From Phycisphaerae bacterium (GTDB lineage Bacteria; Planctomycetota; Phycisphaerae; Phycisphaerales; SM1A02): a DNA stretch of 38,072 nt. A program made the position numbers and the translations under genes. Below are positions 32,222 through 38,072 of the stretch, piece by piece (position 1 is the stretch's first letter; every line of letters begins with the position of its first letter). The notes under the pieces were generated by a model. That model had not been told where the DNA came from, made no database searches, and was given only the letters and a program-made list of their open reading frames with translations. Location of the stretch: the NCBI GenBank assembly GCA_002717655.1, contig PBAY01000010.1, positions 1-38,072 of the forward strand, read 5' to 3'.

Positions 32222-33607
32222 GTGAGCACACCCTCGACATCATCAACTCAGGACCGGGTACTGGGCCTGTGGTCAACGACAGCGATCGTCGTGGCCTCCA
32301 TGATCGGCTCAGGCATCTTCGTCACCACAGGCGAAATCGGCCCATCTCTCGTCTCTGCCAACTCCGTCCTGCTGGTCTGGATCGTCTGTGCGATCCTCGC
32401 GCTCTGTGGAGCACTTTCTCTGGGAGAACTGGGCGCCATGCTTCCGACTGCTGGCGGCTCCTATGTCTATATCCGGCGTGCCTTCGGACCACATGTTGGT
32501 TGCTTCGTCGGACTCGAAGCCATGCTGGTCAGCTTTCCTGCCTCACTGGCGATCATCGCACTGGTGATGGGACGCTATCTCGAAGAGATCAGCCCCATGC
32601 TCGATGGCCGCTGGGCCGCCATCATCGGGCTGATCCTGATCACGCTGATTCACTGCAGAGGTACGGTCTTCGGCGCATTCATCAATACGATCGGTGCCGT
32701 CTTGAAGATCGTCCTGCTCGCTGGATTCATCATTCTGGGCTTTCTGCTTCCGGCACCGGAAGCAAGCACGACCGTCGTGACGGAACCCGCCCCGGGCTTC
32801 TTCTCTTCGGAATTCGCCAGTGCCGTGCTGATCGTGATCTTCGCCTACCAGGGCTGGGCCATCGTCACCGTCGTCGGCGGAGAAGTCCGTCGCCCCGAAC
32901 GCAACATCCCCCTGTCCATACTTGGGGCGGTCGTCCTCGTGACCCTCATCTACATCCTCATGAATCTGGTGTTCCTGAAAGCCGTCGCACCAGTCGACAT
33001 GGTCAATGCAAGTGGCGAGCCGACTTCAACGATCGGGTCACTCGTCGCTTCCGTGATGTTTCCTGAATGGGTGACGTCCAGTCTCGATGGCCTGATCGTG
33101 CTCTTCATGTTCTCCACCATCGTGTGCGTCACGCTGGCTGGAGGAAGAATGGCCTACGCCATGGCAGATGGTGGACAACTTCACCGGAGATTCAAACAAC
33201 TCAACTCACGCGGTGCGCCGGTTCAGGCGTTGATGCTTCAGGCCATCATCAGCGTCATACTGGCTGCATGCTTCGACATCGTCCAATTGCTGTTGTTCTC
33301 CGGGCTGATTCGACTCTTCTGCCAATCACTGATGATCGGATCGATCTTCATTCTTCGGTGGAAAGAACCTGATCTGCCAAGACCATTCCGCATTCCGCTC
33401 TATCCGGTTCCCCCGCTCATCTTCGTCATGCTGTCGGTCTGGATTGCCTGGAGTGTGGCGACCGCTGACCCTGACAAGATCGCGGCCTGTGCCACCGTGA
33501 TCGTGGTGCTGGCAGGTCTGGCCATCGCATGCATGCGACTCAATCGTGAAGATGATTCCGATAGGCCGGAAGGCACTGATGAATCACAGACGGCCTTGAG
33601 AGGCTAA
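32222..33607 (+). CDS. APC-family amino acid permease
   Basis: This 461-residue permease has about twelve membrane helices of the APC fold (LAT-like group). Helix 1 carries the substrate-binding turn IGSGIF (about 28-33); TAGGSYVYIRRAFG (about 79-92) and the helix 6 region FFSSEFASAVLIVIFAYQGW are family hallmarks. It imports or exchanges amino acids or amines across the inner membrane. The start is GTG 32222, backed by AGGAG at 32212-32216, 5 nt away. It is transcribed divergently from the Gfo/Idh operon with a 65-nt gap. Its stop (TAA) overlaps the stop (TAG) of the converging membrane protein gene. Direct functional linkage to either neighbour is not evident. Confidence 0.92.
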   Translation: MSTPSTSSTQDRVLGLWSTTAIVVASMIGSGIFVTTGEIGPSLVSANSVLLVWIVCAILALCGALSLGELGAMLPTAGGSYVYIRRAFGPHVGCFVGLEAMLVSFPASLAIIALVMGRYLEEISPMLDGRWAAIIGLILITLIHCRGTVFGAFINTIGAVLKIVLLAGFIILGFLLPAPEASTTVVTEPAPGFFSSEFASAVLIVIFAYQGWAIVTVVGGEVRRPERNIPLSILGAVVLVTLIYILMNLVFLKAVAPVDMVNASGEPTSTIGSLVASVMFPEWVTSSLDGLIVLFMFSTIVCVTLAGGRMAYAMADGGQLHRRFKQLNSRGAPVQALMLQAIISVILAACFDIVQLLLFSGLIRLFCQSLMIGSIFILRWKEPDLPRPFRIPLYPVPPLIFVMLSVWIAWSVATADPDKIAACATVIVVLAGLAIACMRLNREDDSDRPEGTDESQTALRG

Positions 33608-34530
33608 GGCATGATCGCCGATTCATAGTCATTCAGGTTGTAGCCGCCGTCATCACCCTCCAGCGGAGCTCCCGAATACAGAAGGATGATCGCCAGCACG
33701 ACCGGAATGATGACAGCCGTGATGCGCAGCACGAAACCAGTGCCATACTTCAACTGATGCAGGCCAGGCAGTTCAAACAACCCGAGCAGCATCGGAGCCG
33801 AACAGACAAGCAGCCAGTGAAACCACTGCACTTCACCGAGGTTGTAGGCCCAGCCACAGAAGGCGACCAGTGGAACGATTGCAGCAAGAGAGAAGGCCCC
33901 GCCCCATCCAATGGCGATGGCCCTGCGTTTGTCTTCCTGATCACGCGTCCAGATGATTGCAACCAGCGCCGAGGCGAATGCCACGCCTGAAGTCGCTGCC
34001 AGCGCTCCGGCAATCAGCGTGAGCGTGATGAATTTCGTTTCCATGCACAGGATGGACACACCGGTAAACACGATGGTGTAGGCCAGATTCACGGTCAAGC
34101 CACGCCGTCGATGCGAGACCCAGGACAGCGAGATGAAACTCAGCGCAATCCAGACTCCCAAAAGGATCTGCAGAAGAAGATCCATCCCCGGGAATATCGC
34201 CAGCCAGCCGATGATGCCGCCCGAGCCAATCGCAATCAACCAGCGACCGATCTCTCCACTCCCGTCAACCATGGCGATGATCGGACACAGCAACGTGATA
34301 CCACAGGCCAGTACCGGGAGCATGTGCCACTTCTGAGCCGGAGGCAGAGAAGGCACACCCGCCTCGACCATGAAACTCACGACCAGCGCGAGTCCCAATG
34401 CCACCCCCAACGCGGAACCCGCAATCCCCGCGGTGTAACGGAATTTCGGAAGCACCCATGCCGGAATGATGAACAACGCCCCGATGAGGGCGGGAAGACC
34501 GATCGTCAAGAGTATCTGGCCGATTGGCAT
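33604..34530 (-). CDS. Polytopic membrane protein of unknown function
   Basis: I do not recognise this 308-residue protein. It is very hydrophobic, with about nine or ten predicted helices spread evenly from residue 4 to about 290. Loops are short with positive residues on alternating sides (for example SHRRRG and TRDQEDKRR), and the cytoplasm-like loops are basic. The C terminus is acidic (EGDDGGYNLNDYES). No clear catalytic or heme motif (such as paired His in helices) stands out, although single His residues occur in loops. It begins 11 nt after the stop of the YceI gene and is probably co-transcribed with it. YceI partners are often cytochrome b561-type proteins; this one does not show the expected His pattern. 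Confidence 0.8.
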   Translation of the reverse strand: MPIGQILLTIGLPALIGALFIIPAWVLPKFRYTAGIAGSALGVALGLALVVSFMVEAGVPSLPPAQKWHMLPVLACGITLLCPIIAMVDGSGEIGRWLIAIGSGGIIGWLAIFPGMDLLLQILLGVWIALSFISLSWVSHRRRGLTVNLAYTIVFTGVSILCMETKFITLTLIAGALAATSGVAFASALVAIIWTRDQEDKRRAIAIGWGGAFSLAAIVPLVAFCGWAYNLGEVQWFHWLLVCSAPMLLGLFELPGLHQLKYGTGFVLRITAVIIPVVLAIILLYSGAPLEGDDGGYNLNDYESAIMP

Positions 34531-34541
34531 GTCTGATTCAA

Positions 34542-35171
34542 CTACTTCTTTGCAGGAGGACCTGATTCACCCTCAAGTCCGATGACCAGGCGTACCTCGT
34601 CACCAAGGCTGCCATTCTCGACCCCCCAGTTCATGCCGAAGTCGGAACGCTTGATGGTGAAGATCGCTTCCCATCCCGCCTTGGCCACAACTGGATTCCC
34701 TCGTACACCAGTCACCTCGACCATGGCCGTGACGGGCTTCGTCTTGCCCAGCAGGGTCAGTTCCCCGTCTACCTTCCATTGCCGTTCATCAACACGTTCA
34801 GCAGAAGTGCTCTTGAAAGTGATGTTCTCGAACTCGCGACCATTGAAGAAGTCAGGGCCAATCAAGGTTCGGTCGAGCTTGGTCGTACCCGTATCAATGC
34901 TGCCGACATTCACAGCGACATCGAATACCGGGGCAACTGAATCATCCCGGGGATAGTCAACGGTTCCAGTCACATCATTGAAGCGTCCCCAGAACTGACC
35001 TGCCCCTTGATGGTGAACCCTGAACATCGCCATGCAATGAACCGGGTCCAGTCGAAATACCTCGACACGTGAACCTGCCTGAGGCGTCTGCACGACGGCG
35101 TAGGACAGACCGGAAACCAGTGTGCCGATGGCCAGAGTCAGATAGAGAAGGCGAGGCCGCAGATTGAACAT
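34542..35171 (-). CDS. YceI-family periplasmic lipid/isoprenoid-binding protein
   Basis: This 209-residue YceI-family protein forms a lipocalin-like barrel that binds long isoprenoid or fatty chains. The signal peptide is about residues 1-25 (LTLAIGTLVSGLSYA). The domain starts at VFRLDPVHCMAMFRVHHQGAG, continues through GTTKLDRTLIGPDFFNGREFENITFKS and ELTLLGKTKPVTAMVEV, and ends with IKRSDFGMNWGVENGSLGDEVRLVIGLEG, all strongly conserved in the family. The ATG at 35171 is preceded by GGAG 7 nt upstream, fixing the start. It has a short leader with a hairpin. An unknown polytopic membrane protein follows. Possible cargoes are quinones or polyprenyl lipids; neither is shown here. Confidence 0.93.
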   Translation of the reverse strand: MFNLRPRLLYLTLAIGTLVSGLSYAVVQTPQAGSRVEVFRLDPVHCMAMFRVHHQGAGQFWGRFNDVTGTVDYPRDDSVAPVFDVAVNVGSIDTGTTKLDRTLIGPDFFNGREFENITFKSTSAERVDERQWKVDGELTLLGKTKPVTAMVEVTGVRGNPVVAKAGWEAIFTIKRSDFGMNWGVENGSLGDEVRLVIGLEGESGPPAKK

Positions 35172-35190
35172 GATGAATCTCCGTTTCCAT

Positions 35191-35227
35191 CCCGGCAGGA
35201 GAAGCCTGCCAGGGTTGTGAGATTCTA
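35191..35227 (-). promoter_or_regulatory. Leader hairpin and -10-like box of the YceI gene
   Basis: The arms at 35191-35199 and 35205-35213 pair over 9 bp (one G-U when read as minus-strand RNA) around a 5-nt loop. TAGAAT lies at 35227-35222 on the minus strand, a -10-like box placing the start of transcription just at the hairpin; I see no convincing -35. The mRNA would begin with a stable stem, which commonly protects against decay. No U-run follows, so it is not a clear terminator of the preceding gene. Confidence 0.35.
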
Positions 35228-35277
35228 TCAGCCGGAATGGCCTTTATCGCACTCCTCCGGACGAACCAGAGCCCGAC

Positions 35278-35907
35278 TCAGGAATGCAAGGATCCGCTAC
35301 GCCTGCGTCGCGGCCCCAGAACCGGAAGAGCCAGCAAAGCTACCGTTGAAGGTGCCGGCACAGCGGCCAGCACCATGGCGGATGCCGTCACCAGCGATGT
35401 CTTGGATGCGGAAGCTACGGTGAGTGAGGTGATGGATTCGCCATCACCGATGATGCCGAAGAAGGTCAACCCATCATCCAGATCCAATGAATAGGAACTT
35501 CCATCCTGCAAACCGATCTCAAGCGCACCAGGGTCGGAGACGCCGTTGTAATCGACCAGACCGAATTCACCACCAAGCGCACTCAGACCAGAATCTCCTG
35601 CCGAAAACTCGAGGGCTGAATTGGGATACAAGGTGGAGATCAGATCACCGATCGAGAGCAGCCCGACAAAGGTGCTTGATTGCAACATGTATTCAAATGG
35701 CGTTTCTTCACCCCGAACGATGGGGTTACCGTAGTACTCACCATTGAGATCCGTGAAATCATCATTCATGATTTCCAGATCTTCGACCGCTGCAAGGAAT
35801 TCATTTCGGTCGGTGTAGATGATCAGCCCCCCATCAGCGGTCATCGCTGGTGCTGTCAGAAGCAGAGCGACCAGCACAATTGGGGGGATCCTGTTACCGA
35901 TATGCAT
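35278..35907 (-). CDS. Secreted protein with PEP-CTERM-like sorting tail
   Basis: This protein of about 209 residues is exported (signal about 1-26, ending APAMTA) and has a beta-rich body of unknown function. It ends in a three-part C-terminal tail: VPAPSTVALLAL, a short hydrophobic stretch to LPVLG, then PRRRRSGS. This matches the pattern of PEP-CTERM and related planctomycete exosortase sorting signals, although the motif is V-P-A-P-S where the usual form is VPEP, and the hydrophobic segment is short. The body starts with IIYTDRNEFLAAV, often seen in PEP-CTERM proteins. The start at 35907 is set by GGAGG at 35919-35915, 7 nt away. The predicted fate is attachment to the cell surface or extracellular matrix after processing. 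Confidence 0.78.
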   Translation of the reverse strand: MHIGNRIPPIVLVALLLTAPAMTADGGLIIYTDRNEFLAAVEDLEIMNDDFTDLNGEYYGNPIVRGEETPFEYMLQSSTFVGLLSIGDLISTLYPNSALEFSAGDSGLSALGGEFGLVDYNGVSDPGALEIGLQDGSSYSLDLDDGLTFFGIIGDGESITSLTVASASKTSLVTASAMVLAAVPAPSTVALLALPVLGPRRRRSGSLHS

Positions 35908-36058
35908 GCAGCAGCCTCCGAGAGGAGCGACATGCCCCTCGAACTGGGATCTGCTATCGGCCAGATGACATTTGGCGGCGCAATTTCGGCGCATTTATTG
36001 AACACGAAATCCGGGAGGCATGGTTGACGATGCCTTGAAGCCTCACGAGCCCGGCAAC

Positions 36059-37321
36059 TCAATCAGTCGAGCAGGCAGACTGGAACCTCGATGTGAATTC
36101 ATCCGGCGTCATGTCAGCGGTTGAAGATAGGCAAGCCAGAGAATCTGGATCGCTGAAGTCCTCGGGGCGGAGCCTGATCATGTACCGCCGCGCAATCTCA
36201 TATCGAGTGGAATGAACATCGACCATCCGGACCCGCATTCGTCCTGTCCGGGCATCCGTCAGGTCCTCGAAGGGAACCGGTACGAACCGCCCTTCCTGCA
36301 TGGACACCATGCATCCGTCACCGCCATCCAGGAGAAACTGTGCGCCGCAATACCCGAGATCACGGGTGTATTCCATGTCATAGGGAATCGGATCGGCGCT
36401 GCGAAGCTCATACCCGATGTCCTTGGAGACGATCGTCGCCTCCATGCCGAGCTCACGCAGCACACGACGAACCCGCATCTGCAGGACTCGCCCGATATCA
36501 AGCTCCGCCAGCCTCAAGTGGCCATGATCATCCCGCTCCACCTGACCGAAATCCTTGAGATCCTCCTCGCGGATCCCGAGGCATACCCCCTCGGCAATCA
36601 CGGCTACTCCATCCCGACGCCCTTCGGAGGCACGTTTGATGATGGCTCCCGCAAGCACATCGACCAGTTGATCGATCGACACTTCCGCCGATTCCGATCC
36701 CTGACTGAATTCTTCAGGTATCAAGGTCAGGGTTGCACCTGCAGCCTTGCCCATGCCAAGGGCAAGATGACCGGCCTTCCTTCCCATTGCTATGACGAAA
36801 TACCAGCGGCCTGTGGTTTTGGCATCCACCATCAGGTTCTGAATGACTCCGACCCCGACATGACGAGCCGTCTGATAGCCGAACGTATCGATGTTGGGAG
36901 GAAGATCAAGATCGTTGTCGATGGTCTTCGGAACATGCGCAACCCTGATTTCGCTCGCCGCCTCCCCCAGACATCGAGCGGAATACGCCGTGTCATCCCC
37001 CCCGATCGTCAGCAGCATCGTGACGCCATGACTCCGCAGAGTGTCGATCGTGGACTTCATCGACTGTGCATCGCGAGTCGGATTGGCACGGGAGGTACCC
37101 AGTGCGGAACCTCCCCTGAAGTGAATGCGGCTAACACGGTCAATGGTCAGCGATGTCAGGCAATCCCGGTCTCCCTCCATCAATCTGGAGAACCCGTCAC
37201 GGACACCCAGAACCTCCATCCCTTCAAGACGCGCGCGGATACAGGCAGCGGCAATGACACTGTTGATACCCGGGGCAGGCCCTCCACCTACGACAATGGC
37301 CAGACGATCCTCTGCAGACAT
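36059..37321 (-). CDS. Phosphofructokinase, pyrophosphate-dependent type
   Basis: This 420-residue PFK-A family enzyme phosphorylates fructose 6-phosphate in glycolysis. GGGPAPGINSV (12-22) begins the Rossmann-like domain. The donor-determining residues are those of the PPi type: Asp110 in GGDDTA, where ATP enzymes have Gly, and Lys132 in PKTIDND, where ATP enzymes have Gly. The catalytic Asp lies in TIDND (135-137), and MGRKAGHLAL contacts the sugar phosphate. PPi-linked PFK is reversible and could also run in gluconeogenesis. The ATG at 37321 is preceded by AGGAGG (37337-37332) 10 nt away. It is a single gene, divergent from the DUF1080 gene. Confidence 0.9.
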   Translation of the reverse strand: MSAEDRLAIVVGGGPAPGINSVIAAACIRARLEGMEVLGVRDGFSRLMEGDRDCLTSLTIDRVSRIHFRGGSALGTSRANPTRDAQSMKSTIDTLRSHGVTMLLTIGGDDTAYSARCLGEAASEIRVAHVPKTIDNDLDLPPNIDTFGYQTARHVGVGVIQNLMVDAKTTGRWYFVIAMGRKAGHLALGMGKAAGATLTLIPEEFSQGSESAEVSIDQLVDVLAGAIIKRASEGRRDGVAVIAEGVCLGIREEDLKDFGQVERDDHGHLRLAELDIGRVLQMRVRRVLRELGMEATIVSKDIGYELRSADPIPYDMEYTRDLGYCGAQFLLDGGDGCMVSMQEGRFVPVPFEDLTDARTGRMRVRMVDVHSTRYEIARRYMIRLRPEDFSDPDSLACLSSTADMTPDEFTSRFQSACSTD

Positions 37322-37388
37322 GTAGTGGATTCCTCCTGTGACGCTGTGGAATCATACGCCCTTCGACGGAGATCGATAGGATCTGTTC

Positions 37389-38072
37389 ATGATCATGACC
37401 ACACTCATCGGTGCAGCATGCCTGCTGCTTGGCAACACGGATACACGGGGATTCACCCCCCTCTTCAATGGCCAGGATCTTTCCGGCTGGGTGAATGTCA
37501 ATGGTGCGGAGAACACCTGGCGTGCCGAAGATGGAATGATTCGCTCAACCGGCAAACCAATCTGTCTTCTGAGAACAGAAAAGCCCTACGAAAATTTCAT
37601 TCTCGAACTGGAATGGCGACATCAGGACCCAAAGGGCAATGCCGGACTTTTCGTATGGTCCGATGCACTGCCCGCGGTGGGAACTCCCTTCGCACGAGCC
37701 ATCGAACTCCAGGTCATGCTTGGCCTTGAGACCCCCAACTACACCAGTGAGGGTGATGTCTTCGCGATCTGGGGGGCCGAGATGACACCCGATCGTCCTC
37801 ATCCCAAAGGTTGGCAACGATGCCTTCCCAGTGAAGCTCGCACCAAGGGAGCAGGTGAATGGAACCATTACCGGGTGACCTGCCTTGATGGGCAGGTCTC
37901 CCTGGAAGTCAATGGCAAGAAGGTCAGTGGTGGCTTTGACTGCAATCCACGCCGTGGCTACATCTGTCTTGAAGCAGAAGGATCACCGATTGACTTCCGC
38001 AATCTACTGATCAAGGAACTGCCCATGGAAGCCGGGCCATGGGCAGACAGCGCCAACATGGCGACTGGCTTA
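37389..38072 (+). CDS. DUF1080 / 3-keto-disaccharide hydrolase family protein (partial)
   Basis: The frame is open from ATG 37389 (or 37395) to the end of the window, giving 228 residues of an incomplete protein. After a short exported-type N terminus, the DUF1080 domain begins with GFTPLFNGQDLSGWVNVNG (about 21-39), followed by GMIRSTGKPICLLRTEKPY, FILELEWRHQDPKGNAGLFV and RAIELQVMLG, which are classical for the family; GEWNHYRVTCLDG and VNGKKV are late elements. Members with known activity hydrolyse or eliminate 3-keto-glycosides produced by Gfo/Idh-type or flavin glucoside dehydrogenases. Here it may work with the Gfo/Idh-epimerase operon about 5 kb away, but that is inference. It diverges from the phosphofructokinase gene across 67 nt. 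Confidence 0.9.
   Translation, partial: MIMTTLIGAACLLLGNTDTRGFTPLFNGQDLSGWVNVNGAENTWRAEDGMIRSTGKPICLLRTEKPYENFILELEWRHQDPKGNAGLFVWSDALPAVGTPFARAIELQVMLGLETPNYTSEGDVFAIWGAEMTPDRPHPKGWQRCLPSEARTKGAGEWNHYRVTCLDGQVSLEVNGKKVSGGFDCNPRRGYICLEAEGSPIDFRNLLIKELPMEAGPWADSANMATGL

Noticed and set aside
36212..37729. A 505-codon open frame on the plus strand
   Set aside because: It lies antisense over the whole phosphofructokinase gene, whose motifs are unmistakable, and runs into the DUF1080 gene. Its composition (His, Arg and Pro-rich, no domain) is that of a shadow frame.
1..38072. Mobile element, prophage or defence island
   Set aside because: No transposase, integrase, terminal repeats, phage or restriction genes are visible; the exciting features are metabolic, not mobile.

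Overview
The window looks like chromosomal DNA from a marine planctomycete, most likely of the Phycisphaerae. The evidence is moderate to high GC, a very large secreted protein with Cys-rich GACC repeats and a C-terminal dockerin-like Ca-binding tail, a PEP-CTERM-like sorting tail, a sulfatase, DUF6807 and DUF1080 proteins, Tat-exported Gfo/Idh and sugar-epimerase proteins, and a pyrophosphate-type phosphofructokinase. The lineage is inferred from gene content. I see no rRNA, tRNA, CRISPR array, insertion sequence or prophage.

Left block (96-10642, all + strand): a small membrane protein, a FUSC-type membrane protein, a secreted esterase, a lipoprotein thiol peroxidase of the glutathione peroxidase family, then six genes joined by 4-nt start/stop overlaps: fatty-acyl desaturase, FAD amine-oxidase-like protein, DUF1365, CFA-synthase-type methyltransferase, DUF1295 membrane reductase-like protein, and a second coclaurine-N-methyltransferase-like methyltransferase. 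A MscS channel follows after 41 nt. This reads as a membrane-lipid remodelling operon: unsaturate, methylate and further oxidise or reduce acyl chains, with peroxide defence and a tension-gated channel beside it. It is the best candidate for an incompletely described system.

Middle (10651-23178): a GxDLY/SGNH esterase and an M14 carboxypeptidase-amidotransferase fusion (- strand), diverging from a cupin and an EamA transporter (+). Next come a serine beta-lactamase-like hydrolase with C-terminal add-on domains, a 960-aa secreted trypsin-like protease with four 126-bp repeats and a strong terminator, a 490-bp non-coding gap, a MuiA/DUF4139 protein and a class I glutamine amidotransferase (all -).

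Right part (23203-38072): a secreted alpha/beta hydrolase (-) diverges from a two-gene unit (+) of a Tat-exported multicopper oxidase and an indoleamine 2,3-dioxygenase. That unit converges, with overlapping stop codons, on a four-gene catabolic operon (-): Gfo/Idh oxidoreductase, sugar epimerase, DUF6807 lipoprotein and sulfatase. An APC permease (+), a YceI plus unknown membrane protein pair (-), a PEP-CTERM-like protein (-), a PPi-type phosphofructokinase (-) and a partial DUF1080 (3-keto-glycoside hydrolase family) gene (+) complete the window. The last gene runs off the end.
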